From the NCBI RefSeq assembly GCF_000241325.1, contig NZ_BAEI01000084.1, forward strand, positions 1-64,000: a stretch of DNA of 64,000 nucleotides, given 5' to 3'. This document shows, piece after piece, positions 46,258 through 54,751 of the stretch (its first letter is position 1; the number at the start of each line of letters is the position of its first letter). The notes under the pieces are model-generated. The model was not told where the DNA came from. It worked only from the letters and a program-made list of their open reading frames with translations, and ran no database searches. The stretch comes from Gordonia polyisoprenivorans NBRC 16320 = JCM 10675. GTDB taxonomy: Bacteria > Actinomycetota > Actinomycetes > Mycobacteriales > Mycobacteriaceae. The position numbers and the translations under genes were made by a program.

Positions 46258-47307
46258 ATGACCACCTTCGGAGTCAACGCGTTCGGCATCGGAACCGGAC
46301 GGGAGCGATTCGACTCGATGGTCGAGTTCGCCAGGGTCGCCGAGGAGATCGGTTGTGCGGCGGTGTGGACGAGCGAACTCTACAGCCGGTCGGCCACCGT
46401 CCCGATGGCGATGCTGGCTGCCGGAACCGAGACGATCGCGATCGGCTCCAACATCGCCTACGGAGTTGGACGGAGTCCGCTGATGTGGGCCGCCGAGGCC
46501 CGTGATCTCGACGAATTGTCCGGCGGTCGCGTCATTCTCGGACTCGGCAACGGCACCCCCAAGATGATGGAAGCCTGGCACGGGGTCACCGGTGAGGCAC
46601 CCGCGGAGCGGATGGCCGAGTTGCTGGTGGTGCTCAAGAAACTCTGGCGCCTGCACGAGGGGCCGGTACATCACGACGGACGCTTCTACCAGGTGCATGT
46701 CGCACCCACCTCCGATGTGCCCGAACCGGTTCGGGCGGAAATCCCGATCTGGGTGGCGGGCGTGAACAAGCTGATGCTGCGGACCGCCGGCCGATACGCC
46801 GATGGACTGGTCGGGCATCCCATGTACACGACGGAGTATGTGCGCGGGCCGGTCGCCGAGGAGATCGCCACGGGCGCGCAGCTTGCCGAGCGTGACCCGT
46901 CCGAGGTGACCATCATGGGAATCCGCATGTGCGCCATCGACGACGACGTCGACAGGGCCCGTCGCCAGGCCGCCTACGCGATCGGTCAGTACGCGGCCTC
47001 ACGCGTGTACGACAAACTGTTCGCGCTGCACGGCTGGACCGCGGAACAGGAGCGTATCCGCGACGCCGCACGCAACCGCGACAGCGAGGGCGTGATCAAT
47101 GCCGTCACCGACGACATCATCGACACCATCACCATTGCCTGTGCTCCCGGGGATTTCGCCGAGGCGATCGCCGGCATCGGCGAGGGCTTCGATCATCTTG
47201 ACCTCATCGCGCCCCCCTGGGGGCTGTCGGATGTGGAGACGAGAGTTGTCAACAGTCACATCCTCGACGGCCTGCGCACGCACCTGTCGGCTCCGGTGAA
47301 GGCCTGA
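46258..47307 (+). CDS. LLM-class (F420-type) oxidoreductase
   Basis: 349 residues of the luciferase-like/F420-dependent family: AAVWTSELYSR, GVGRSPLMWAAEARDLDELS, GGRVILGLGNG near residue 95, and PIWVAGVNK near 160. Such proteins use F420 or FMN for hydride transfer. In a ring-degradation operon it might saturate or oxidise a C=C or carbonyl group; the substrate is unknown. Last gene of the long plus-strand unit, converging on the GntR gene. Confidence 0.83.
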   Translation: MTTFGVNAFGIGTGRERFDSMVEFARVAEEIGCAAVWTSELYSRSATVPMAMLAAGTETIAIGSNIAYGVGRSPLMWAAEARDLDELSGGRVILGLGNGTPKMMEAWHGVTGEAPAERMAELLVVLKKLWRLHEGPVHHDGRFYQVHVAPTSDVPEPVRAEIPIWVAGVNKLMLRTAGRYADGLVGHPMYTTEYVRGPVAEEIATGAQLAERDPSEVTIMGIRMCAIDDDVDRARRQAAYAIGQYAASRVYDKLFALHGWTAEQERIRDAARNRDSEGVINAVTDDIIDTITIACAPGDFAEAIAGIGEGFDHLDLIAPPWGLSDVETRVVNSHILDGLRTHLSAPVKA

Positions 47308-47364
47308 GCACATCGGCGTCCGGTCGCGGGTTGTGTTGCCCGGCCCCGTCATGGCGGTGCGCAC

Positions 47365-48126
47365 TCAGTCGCGGATCTCGATCTCCGTGCGCTCCTCGAC
47401 CTGCACGACCGCCTCGGCATAACCGTGCACATGCTTGGTCATGCGCCGGGTGGCCGCGGCCGAATCTCCCGCGCGGATGGCGTCGGTGATGGTCTTGTGT
47501 GCCTTGAAGGTGACCTTGCGGACCTCGTCGTCGACGAACGCCTTGTTCTCGGTCGAGCTGTAGATCGCATTGGACAGCGCAGTCATGAAGCCGGTCAGAA
47601 GCTCGTTGTGACTGGCGACGGCCACCCCGATGTGCCAATCGACGTTGGCCTGCAAGAACTTCTCGAGCGGATTGTCGAGATCGCCGATGACGGCGTTGGC
47701 CGCTTCGAGCGCTGCGATGTCCTCGTCGTTGCGGTACTTGGCGGCGAGTCCGGCACACGCCGGTTCGATCGCCTCGCGGGTTTCGAGGAGGTCGGTCAGA
47801 CGCAGCTGTTGTCCGCGGATCAGCAGATTGACCGAGGTGGCCACCGAGTCGCCGCCCGGTTGCTGAACGAACGCGCCGCCGGACCGCCCGGTCCTGATCG
47901 CCACCAATCCCTGGACTTCGAGAATGCGCAACGCCTCGCGGACGGTGGTGCGACTCATCTTGGTCTGGGTGACGAGTTCTCGTTCCGGGGGGAGAGCAGT
48001 GCCGGACGGGAATTCACCGCGGAGAATACGTTCCCGCAGGTCGTTGGCGAGAACATCGGAGGCCTTGGGCACCTGCATCGGCTGCAGCTGAACCGGGTGG
48101 CGTGCGACCGCGCTCGGCTCGGGCAT
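47365..48126 (-). CDS. GntR-family (FadR/FCD subfamily) transcriptional regulator
   Basis: 253 residues. N-terminal winged helix (SGTALPPERELVTQTKMSRT, TVREALRILEVQGLV) and a C-terminal all-helical FCD domain that usually binds an organic acid or acyl-CoA, often with a metal. The ATG at 48126 (GCAGG ahead) is preferred over 48147. TTTGGTnnnACCAAA sites, the operator type of this subfamily, lie next to it and before several CoA-pathway genes, so it is probably a repressor released by a pathway CoA ester. An imperfect site at 48148 suggests autoregulation. Confidence 0.92.
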   Translation of the reverse strand: MPEPSAVARHPVQLQPMQVPKASDVLANDLRERILRGEFPSGTALPPERELVTQTKMSRTTVREALRILEVQGLVAIRTGRSGGAFVQQPGGDSVATSVNLLIRGQQLRLTDLLETREAIEPACAGLAAKYRNDEDIAALEAANAVIGDLDNPLEKFLQANVDWHIGVAVASHNELLTGFMTALSNAIYSSTENKAFVDDEVRKVTFKAHKTITDAIRAGDSAAATRRMTKHVHGYAEAVVQVEERTEIEIRD

Positions 48127-48147
48127 GGGTACCTGCTTTCTGTGCAT

Positions 48148-48160
48148 ATGGTCGGACCCA
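48148..48160. promoter_or_regulatory. FadR-type site before the GntR gene (ATGGT-CGG-ACCCA)
   Basis: Imperfect TGGTnnnACCA core 22 bases before the GntR start codon, well placed for autorepression. Confidence 0.5.
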
Positions 48161-48218
48161 ATTTACCAGTCCTCTGCCAGCGCGGGCGACTTCAACTCGC
48201 CCTGACGTCAAGCTTAGG

Positions 48219-48239
48219 TATTTTGGTCGTACCAAAATA
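48219..48239. promoter_or_regulatory. Perfect FadR-type operator, best copy in the window
   Basis: Nine-base arms TATTTTGGT and ACCAAAATA with a 3-base CGT centre, fully symmetrical. It lies between the GntR gene and the enoyl-CoA hydratase at 48333, about 95 bases from each start, and can control both. Confidence 0.82.
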
Positions 48240-48332
48240 ATGGTTGACTAAAGATAGGTCTGCCGATAGCGTCGAGACGTCGGAGTGGCCGACGAACCCG
48301 GTGTCCGGTGCGGGCGAAATGTGAGGATGGAC

Positions 48333-49115
48333 ATGGCGGATCAAGCTCAGGACGTGGTCACCTGGAAGACGGCGTCGCCAGGTGTCACCGCGGTGACGCT
48401 CGAGCGACCGCCGGCCAACGCACTGGGTATCCCGCTATTGGACGGTCTGCACCTGGCCATGGACGCGGCCGAGAAAGCCGGGGATGTCAAGGTCATGGTG
48501 ATCACCTCGGCCATTCCCGGATTCTTCGCCGCCGGCGCCGACATCAAACACCTCTCGTCCATCGACGCGGCGAGCTTCACCGCCTACGGCGACAAGATGC
48601 GTGAGATCAACGACCGTCTCGCCGCGTCGGAGTTGCTGTCGATCGCCGCGGTCGACGGCGTCGCTCTCGGTGGCGGACTGGAACTCGCCATGGCCTGCAC
48701 TCTGCGAGTCGCGGGTCCGCGCGGCGCATTCGGACTACCCGAGGTCAAGCTCGGTCTGATTCCCGGTGCCGGAGGCACACAACGACTCCCGCGCCTCGTC
48801 GGGCGCGGTCGCGCGCTCGACATCATGCTCACTGCGCGTCAGGTACCCGCCGACGAGGCGTATCGGATCGGATTGGTGGACCGTCTCACCGACGGCGATG
48901 CGGTCGCCGAGGCGCTGTCGTTGGCCGATCAGCTCGTCGGCCCGTCGTTGCCCGCGCAGGTGGCCGTGGTCCGGACCGTGGACGCGGCATTCGATCTTCC
49001 GCTGTCGGAGGGCGCGCGCGTCGAGGTCGACGAGATCGGGAAGCTGTTCACCGACGGCGAGGCGGCCGAGGGGATTGCGGCGTTCGTCGACAAGCGCAAA
49101 CCCCGGTTCCGCTGA
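48333..49115 (+). CDS. Enoyl-CoA hydratase (crotonase), both catalytic glutamates present
   Basis: 260 residues. The two hydratase glutamates are seen in GGGLELAMAC and GLPEVKLGLIPGAGGTQRLP, so true hydratase activity is expected, unlike the next two crotonases. It could play the BadK role (cyclohexenecarboxyl-CoA hydration) or work in beta-oxidation. The ATG at 48333 has GAGG about 7 bases ahead; the ATG at 48327 is too close to that site. First gene of a plus-strand unit ending at 52991, under the operator at 48219. Confidence 0.87.
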   Translation: MADQAQDVVTWKTASPGVTAVTLERPPANALGIPLLDGLHLAMDAAEKAGDVKVMVITSAIPGFFAAGADIKHLSSIDAASFTAYGDKMREINDRLAASELLSIAAVDGVALGGGLELAMACTLRVAGPRGAFGLPEVKLGLIPGAGGTQRLPRLVGRGRALDIMLTARQVPADEAYRIGLVDRLTDGDAVAEALSLADQLVGPSLPAQVAVVRTVDAAFDLPLSEGARVEVDEIGKLFTDGEAAEGIAAFVDKRKPRFR

Positions 49116-49184
49116 GTACGGACACGCCGGCCAAGCCGCACCTCCTGAGTCCGCACACCACCACATACCGCCGCAAGGAGTGCC

Positions 49185-49997
49185 ATGAAGACCTTGGATG
49201 AGAACTTTGACACCCTCCTCGCCGAGGAGGTCACACCGGGCGTCGTGCAGGTGACGCTGAACCGTCCAGACCGCTACAACGCGATGACCAACACCATGTT
49301 CGTCGAGATGGAACGACTCGCATGGGGTCTCGACGGTGAGGACGACCTCCGCGTCGTCATCCTCACCGGTGCAGGTAAGGCCTTCTGTTCCGGCTACGAC
49401 CTCGCCGACGCCGACGATCTGCCGAACCTGGGAGCGTTGGGCATGCTCGACCAGCAGGAGCGCGCAGCCCGGGCGCTCGCGGCAATCAGGTCGCTGCGCG
49501 TACCGGTGATCGGCGCGATCAACGGCCCGGCGGCCGGTGGTGGCTTCTCCCTGGCACTGGCCGCAGACATCCGAATCGGCAGTCCCGCTGCGAAATTCAA
49601 TGCGGCGTTCGTTCGCATCGGACTGTCGGCAGGAGACCTCGGCACATCCTGGTTGCTGACCCGGCTCATCGGACCGGCCAAGACCAGCGAGATCTGTTTC
49701 ACGGGGCGGATCGTCGGCGCCGAGGAAGCCGCGGAACTCGGACTGATCAATTCGATCAGCGACCCCGACGACCTGATCGCCGATGCACTCGGTCTCGCCG
49801 AGCAGATCGTTGCCAATTCGCCCGGTGGCGTACAGCTGTCCAAGCGTGCGTTGCAGGCCAACCTGGAGGTCGGGTCCTATGCCACCGCAATCGAATTGGA
49901 GAATCGTGGACAGGCGTTGCTCACGCGCAGTCCCGACATGGTCGAGGCGCTCAACGCATTCAAGGAGAAACGTCGCCCCGTGTTCGAGGGCAAGTGA
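49185..49997 (+). CDS. Crotonase-fold protein lacking both hydratase glutamates, copy 1
   Basis: 270 residues. The crotonase oxyanion-hole region (FCSGYDLADA; GPAAGGGFSLALAAD) is clear, but the two hydratase glutamates are replaced (Ser in GGGFSLAL, Phe in NAAFVRIG). An Asp in GLSAGDLGTS sits where dienoyl-CoA isomerases have a catalytic Asp. Isomerase or hydrolase activity is more likely than hydration. AAGGAG is ahead of the ATG. Close paralogue of the next gene; both end in ENRGQALLTR. Confidence 0.83.
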   Translation: MKTLDENFDTLLAEEVTPGVVQVTLNRPDRYNAMTNTMFVEMERLAWGLDGEDDLRVVILTGAGKAFCSGYDLADADDLPNLGALGMLDQQERAARALAAIRSLRVPVIGAINGPAAGGGFSLALAADIRIGSPAAKFNAAFVRIGLSAGDLGTSWLLTRLIGPAKTSEICFTGRIVGAEEAAELGLINSISDPDDLIADALGLAEQIVANSPGGVQLSKRALQANLEVGSYATAIELENRGQALLTRSPDMVEALNAFKEKRRPVFEGK

Positions 49998-50046
49998 GTA
50001 GACCACCGATCGTTCTCGACCATCTCACAAGGCAAGGTGTCACCGG

Positions 50047-50859
50047 ATGTCCATTCCATTCCCCGACCTCGAAACCCTGACGTTCGAGGAGGCCGAGCCC
50101 GGCATCGGCATACTCCGCATCAATCGCCCCGAGCGGATGAACTCGCAAACGGTGGAGATGTTCTCGGAGTTCCTCGCGGCGGGCCGGGCGCTGCGCGACA
50201 GCGGATTGCGGGCATTGATCGTCACCGGAGCCGGGAGCCGGGCCTTCTGCCCGGGTTTCGATCTCGACGAGATCCATGTCATCGCCGACATGGGGGTGCG
50301 GGAGTTCCTCAAGTTCCAGGAAACCGCCACCGGCGGAATCCAATCCATCCGACATCTACCGTTCCCGGTGATCGCGGCGATTCACGGGCCGGCGACGGGT
50401 GGCGGATTCTCGCTCGCCCTCGCTGCCGATATCCGGCTCGCCGCTCCGACCGTCAAGATGAGCGCCGCGTTCGTGAAGGTTGGACTCTCCTGCGGTGAAC
50501 TCGGCACGTCGTTCAACCTGACCAGGCTGGTCGGCCCGGCCCGCGCGGCCGATATCGGTTTCACCGCACGGGTCGTCGAGGCAGAGGAAGCCCTGCGCAT
50601 CGGTTTGGTCAACGCCGTCGTTCCGTCCGAGGATTTGCTGGACGAGGCTTTGGCGATGGCACGCCAGATCGCGCAGAACTCGCCGGGTGGGGTACGCATG
50701 TCCAAACGCGCCATTCAGCGCAACGCCGAAATCGGTTCGTATGAGGCCGCTCTGGAATTGGAGAACCGTGGCCAAGCACTGCTCACCCGCACCGCCGACA
50801 TGCCCGAAGCCCTTGCCGCCTTCAAAGAGAAGCGCGCACCGGTCTTCCACGGGAACTGA
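50047..50859 (+). CDS. Crotonase-fold protein lacking both hydratase glutamates, copy 2
   Basis: 270 residues, tandem paralogue of the preceding gene (GPATGGGFSLALAADIRL, then MSAAFVKVGLSCGELGTS). Here the isomerase-position Asp is Glu, so the two copies may differ in reaction. The hydratase glutamates are again missing. It is followed after 3 bases by the APH-fold kinase gene. The ribosome site before the ATG is weak. Confidence 0.83.
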   Translation: MSIPFPDLETLTFEEAEPGIGILRINRPERMNSQTVEMFSEFLAAGRALRDSGLRALIVTGAGSRAFCPGFDLDEIHVIADMGVREFLKFQETATGGIQSIRHLPFPVIAAIHGPATGGGFSLALAADIRLAAPTVKMSAAFVKVGLSCGELGTSFNLTRLVGPARAADIGFTARVVEAEEALRIGLVNAVVPSEDLLDEALAMARQIAQNSPGGVRMSKRAIQRNAEIGSYEAALELENRGQALLTRTADMPEALAAFKEKRAPVFHGN

Positions 50860-50862
50860 GCA

Positions 50863-51933
50863 GTGACCGACTGGGACTGGAGCCGCCAGGAGCTCGCGCA
50901 ACTGCAAGCATTCCTGGCCGAGCGAGGGCTGATGTCCGGCCCGATCAGCACTCGGCGGATCGGTGACGGCCACTCGAACCTCACGTATCTGGTGACCGAC
51001 GGTACCGACACCGTCGTCGTCCGGCGTCCGCCACCGCCTCCGATTCCGCCGGGCGCCAACGACATGTTGCGCGAGGCGCGGATCATGTCGGCCCTGAGCA
51101 CCACCGACGTCCCGGTACCGCGGGTGTTGGCCACCGCCGGCGAGGGGGAGGTCATCGATGTGCCCCTTTATGTGATGACCTTCGCGAAAGGCCCGGTGGT
51201 GACCACCGAGACACCGCACTCGCTGAGCACCACGCAGACACGGCGGGAGATCGGTTTGGCGATGGCCGACACCCTGGCAGCGCTCCACGATGTTGATTGG
51301 CACGCAATCGGTTTGGGCGACCTGGGGCGACCTGAGGGATTCAACGCACGCCACGTCTCACGGATGCGGCGACTGGTCGCCGACGCCGAGGGAAATGCGC
51401 CGGCCGAGTTCGCCGACATCGACGACTGGCTCCTGGCTCACACGCCGCCCGAATCCGGTGCGACCCTGGTGCACTGTGACTTCCGGATCGGCAACGTGGT
51501 ACTCGAGCCGGACCCACCGGGCCGCGTCGCGGCCGTGCTCGACTGGGAACTGTGCACCCTCGGCGACCCGCTGCTCGACGTCGGATACCTCGCCGCGACC
51601 ATCCCCGAGCCCGGGCACGACCCGAATCCGACCGCAGCCCTGGGCACAGCGATGCTCGAAGCCGGATTTCCCACCCGCGCCGAGCTCCTGGAGCGCTACG
51701 CGGATCGCAGCGGACGCGACCTGAGCACCCTCGCGTGGTACACGACCCTCGCGCTGTGGAAACTGGCCGTGCTCTACGAGTACAGCCGTCGCCGAGTGCT
51801 CAACGGCATCGGCGACCCGTACTACGCCGACCCGTCACTGGTGACGGCATTTCTCGCCGACGCACGCCGCGCAGCAGGTTTGAGCGGGACCACCGGTCTG
51901 CACGCCGGTGCTTCCGACAGCCGACGCACATGA
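50863..51933 (+). CDS. APH-fold phosphotransferase (ACAD10/11- or LvaA-like kinase)
   Basis: 356 residues of the aminoglycoside-phosphotransferase-like kinase superfamily: nucleotide-binding N-lobe (RRIGDGHSNLTYLVTDG), catalytic loop VHCDFRIGN near residue 205, and metal site DWELCTLGDPLLD near 227. In catabolic clusters such kinases (LvaA of levulinate degradation; the kinase domain of ACAD11) phosphorylate hydroxyacyl-CoA so that phosphate can be eliminated. Antibiotic resistance is unlikely in this operon. GTG start at 50863; it overlaps an ATG of the next frame by 4 bases, but the next gene's start is placed at 51954. Confidence 0.83.
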   Translation: MTDWDWSRQELAQLQAFLAERGLMSGPISTRRIGDGHSNLTYLVTDGTDTVVVRRPPPPPIPPGANDMLREARIMSALSTTDVPVPRVLATAGEGEVIDVPLYVMTFAKGPVVTTETPHSLSTTQTRREIGLAMADTLAALHDVDWHAIGLGDLGRPEGFNARHVSRMRRLVADAEGNAPAEFADIDDWLLAHTPPESGATLVHCDFRIGNVVLEPDPPGRVAAVLDWELCTLGDPLLDVGYLAATIPEPGHDPNPTAALGTAMLEAGFPTRAELLERYADRSGRDLSTLAWYTTLALWKLAVLYEYSRRRVLNGIGDPYYADPSLVTAFLADARRAAGLSGTTGLHAGASDSRRT

Positions 51934-51953
51934 CCGCACCAGAAGGAGATCTC

Positions 51954-52991
51954 ATGGCCGAACAGTCGAACACCATGACGCAGCGCGAGTTTCACGACCC
52001 GCTCGTGGACCCGACACGAACCGACCTGCCGGACAAGTTCTTCGACCGCTTCGTGTTCAACCTGCACCCCGAATCGGCGACCGTGCCGTCGATACTCATG
52101 GGGTTCGGGATGTACCCGACCAAGAACACCGTCGACGGATTCGTCGTCGTGTCCGACGAGACCGATCAGCGCAACCTCCGATTCTCCACCGAACTCTCCG
52201 ACACCGACGGCGACGGTGGGGGGCCGTTCCGTTTCGCCGTTGTCGAGCCGAACCGGGTCTGGCGGCTGACGTTGGCGGACAACCCCATCGGGGTCGCCTT
52301 CGATCTCACCTGGCGCGCCCGCACACCTGCGTGGTTCGGCACAGTTGCGGTCGACAATGCCGGTGGCGAGTCGACCTCCTTCGAGCATCTCTTCCAGTCC
52401 GGTCGCTACGAGGGCACCCTGACCATCGACGGCACGACTCACGCCGTCGACGGTTGGTACGGACAACGCGACCGTTCGCGGGGAGTGCGCACGATGTCCG
52501 GCGGCCAAGGTCTCCACATCTGGTACCAGGCGCAGTTCCCGGATCTGTCCATTGGATTCCTGCTCGTCGAAACCCGGGATCATCAGCGGCTGCTCCTCGA
52601 GGGAGCGGTGATGCACGAGAACGGCCTGGTCGATGACGTCACCGACGTTCGTCATCGTCTCACCTTCGACGACAACCGCGACCTCGTCGAGGGCGTGGTC
52701 GAGGTGACCACCGAGTCCGGTCAGGTCTTCACCGTCGACGCCGATGCCCGAGCACGGGGCGGCTACATGGCCGGTGCCGGCTACGGCGGGCATCACGGAA
52801 AGCAACTCGGCCGCGATCACGTCGAATCCGACCGGTATCCGTTGGACGGCACCGTGAATCCCAGCACCGTCGACTCCGCACTGACCGATCGGCTGTGCCG
52901 GTTCGACTGGAATGGGCAGCAGGGCAGCGGGATCTTCGAGTTCGCCCTCACGCGCAGTCGCCGATTCAGCTACTCGGCGACGTTGAGTTGA
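51954..52991 (+). CDS. CrtC/DUF7064-like (lipocalin-type) protein 1
   Basis: 345 residues, mainly beta-strand, soluble. The motif YGQRDRSRGVRTM near residue 172 resembles the G-x-RDxSxG motif of DUF7064/DUF7065 proteins related to carotenoid hydratase CrtC and AttH; the protein at 59152 has HGTRDRHWGVG. CrtC adds water to a terpenoid double bond, so hydration of a terpenoid C=C is possible but unproven. ATG at 51954 with AAGGAG 6 bases ahead. Last gene of its operon. Confidence 0.65.
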   Translation: MAEQSNTMTQREFHDPLVDPTRTDLPDKFFDRFVFNLHPESATVPSILMGFGMYPTKNTVDGFVVVSDETDQRNLRFSTELSDTDGDGGGPFRFAVVEPNRVWRLTLADNPIGVAFDLTWRARTPAWFGTVAVDNAGGESTSFEHLFQSGRYEGTLTIDGTTHAVDGWYGQRDRSRGVRTMSGGQGLHIWYQAQFPDLSIGFLLVETRDHQRLLLEGAVMHENGLVDDVTDVRHRLTFDDNRDLVEGVVEVTTESGQVFTVDADARARGGYMAGAGYGGHHGKQLGRDHVESDRYPLDGTVNPSTVDSALTDRLCRFDWNGQQGSGIFEFALTRSRRFSYSATLS

Positions 52992-53366
52992 CCGACGATC
53001 CCGCTCCGGCGCCATCCGGCTGACACCGTCGGATCGGCTGATGGGCGCACGACGGTTGTTGTGCTTCGTGGTCGCCACCGACCCCGGGGTATACCCCCCA
53101 TACCTGGTGGGCGCGCGCGGCGCGCCCGGGGGCGGGATCGCCCCCATGCTTCCGACCCGGCACGGAGCCGTCGAACACCGCACTCACGCCGCTCCTCGGA
53201 CCACCCGCGCAGAGCCTCACTCTGTTCCGCACGCTCATCTCCTGTCGTGCGGCGGCGTCCTGTCGGTTCGTGTCGGCCAGCTGCTGGTGATGGTCGGCGA
53301 TGGAGTTCGCGATATGGCGGCACGCTCCCACACACCACGCCGTTGCGGAATCGACGACAAGAACCA
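52992..53366. other. Intergenic region between convergent operons
   Basis: About 375 bases. It contains the strong hairpin at 53109-53127 and a CCCCGGGGTATACCCC stretch near 53090. No gene is supported. Confidence 0.5.
53109..53127. terminator. GC-rich hairpin terminator
   Basis: GGGCGCGC and GCGCGCCC arms, perfect, with a 3-base loop, between convergent genes ending at 52991 and 53367. No U-tract. Confidence 0.55.
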
Positions 53367-54305
53367 CTAGATATCGAGGATGATCCGATCTTTCGTGGTG
53401 CGAGAGCAACAGATCATCATCGACGAGTTGGTCGCTCGTTCTTCTTCGGTGAGGACCGCGTCCCGGTGATCGACTTCTCCTGCGAGAACCTTTGTCTCGC
53501 AGGTCCCGCAGACTCCCTCGCCGCAGGACGACGTGACGGAGATTCCCTGTGCTTCGAGGGCCTCCAGTATGCTGACGCCGGGGTCGACGGTCACGGTCAA
53601 CCCCGACTTCTGCGCGACGACATCGAATGATCGATCAGCTGTGCTGTCGACTTGCACCGGCACGAAGCGTTCGACATGAAGACTCCCAGGCGGCCAGGAA
53701 CGGCAACCCCGCTCCATCGCCTGCAGTAGGGGTTCCGGACCGCAGGCGTACACGGCGGTGCCGAATTTCGGTGTCCCCAAGGCGGTGTCGATATCGATCA
53801 GTCCGCATTCGTCCTGCGGCGCGAGTACCACCCGATCGCCGAAACCGGCGAGCTCGTCCGCGAACGCCATCGATTCTCGAGTCCGCCCCCCGTAGACGAG
53901 TCGCCATTGATTGCGCTGTTCGGCTTCCAAGTTTCGGATCATCGACAGAATCGGGGTGATACCGATCCCACCGGCGACAAAGATGTAATCCTCGGCGTCC
54001 ACCAGGTCGAAATGGTTACGGGGGCCGCTCACGGAAATGGGATCTCCGGCGTGCAGGTTGTCGTGAATCCACTCCGACCCGCCGCGTCCGGCTGGTTCGC
54101 GGAGGACGGCAATGGTCCAGTTGTCGCCGCCGCACAGTGAATACTGGCGGATCCCGTTGTCGGGTAGATGGATGTCGATATGAGATCCCGGCGCGGCCGT
54201 CGGGAGCGGAGCTCCTGAGATCGCGGTCAGCTCGAAGGAGGCGACACCACTCGCTTCGACGGTGCGGGCGCCCACGCGTACTTCACGGATGTCGTTCGTG
54301 GTCAT
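53367..54305 (-). CDS. Phthalate-dioxygenase-reductase/VanB-type oxidoreductase with C-terminal [2Fe-2S]
   Basis: 312 residues. Order: flavin-binding barrel (RQYSLC near residue 54), NAD domain (FVAGGIGITPILSMI near 109; YACGPEPL near 185), then a plant-type [2Fe-2S] domain with SSCGEGVCGTCETKV and a last Cys in MICCSR. It transfers electrons from NADH to an oxygenase; the P450 at 60244, which has no ferredoxin of its own, is the natural candidate partner. Last gene of a six-gene minus-strand operon; its ATG overlaps the 149-residue gene by 4 bases. Confidence 0.9.
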   Translation of the reverse strand: MTTNDIREVRVGARTVEASGVASFELTAISGAPLPTAAPGSHIDIHLPDNGIRQYSLCGGDNWTIAVLREPAGRGGSEWIHDNLHAGDPISVSGPRNHFDLVDAEDYIFVAGGIGITPILSMIRNLEAEQRNQWRLVYGGRTRESMAFADELAGFGDRVVLAPQDECGLIDIDTALGTPKFGTAVYACGPEPLLQAMERGCRSWPPGSLHVERFVPVQVDSTADRSFDVVAQKSGLTVTVDPGVSILEALEAQGISVTSSCGEGVCGTCETKVLAGEVDHRDAVLTEEERATNSSMMICCSRTTKDRIILDI

Positions 54306-54751
54306 TCGGCCACCCCGAGTGCGTATTCCGCGCGATGGACCATTCGCGTGTGCAGTGCCATGAGAGTGGCGCGAGCCCGGGCATCCCGGGTGCTGGTGTG
54401 GCGGATCTCGCGCTGGATCTTCTCGAGCTCGGTCTGCAGGGCGATATTGACTTCGACAGCCTCGTCGAAGTCGGTCGAGGCCGCACGCGCTGTCATCTGC
54501 GCGTCGTGAGGCGACCGGTCGCGGGTTCGACCCAGTAACTGGGACAACGTGGTCAGGGTTTCGTCCAGGTCGGCGTTGTCGGACACGATGTAACCGTGTT
54601 GGCGATCCCAGCTGCGCGCGACCTGCTCGAGTACGTGAAGGGCAGCGCGCATCTGGCGGGTCGCCACTCCCGGAGGGAGCTCGGAAAGCACTTGGTCTCG
54701 GAGCTCACGGTGTACTCCCGTCAGCAGTTCGCCGGGCGTGGGAAGGATCAT
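54302..54751 (-). CDS. Unknown 149-residue helical protein
   Basis: Mostly alpha-helical, no cysteine or membrane segment, charged C-terminus with possible coiled coil (ALQTELEKIQREIRHTSTRD). No family recognised. It overlaps by 4 bases (ATGA) with both the APH-fold kinase before it and the reductase after it, so it is a real, co-translated gene. A small partner or regulator of the kinase is one possibility. Confidence 0.7.
   Translation of the reverse strand: MILPTPGELLTGVHRELRDQVLSELPPGVATRQMRAALHVLEQVARSWDRQHGYIVSDNADLDETLTTLSQLLGRTRDRSPHDAQMTARAASTDFDEAVEVNIALQTELEKIQREIRHTSTRDARARATLMALHTRMVHRAEYALGVAE

Noticed and set aside
50863..51933. Aminoglycoside resistance gene
   Set aside because: The kinase fold matches, but it belongs to an acyl-CoA operon and resembles the catabolic kinase class.
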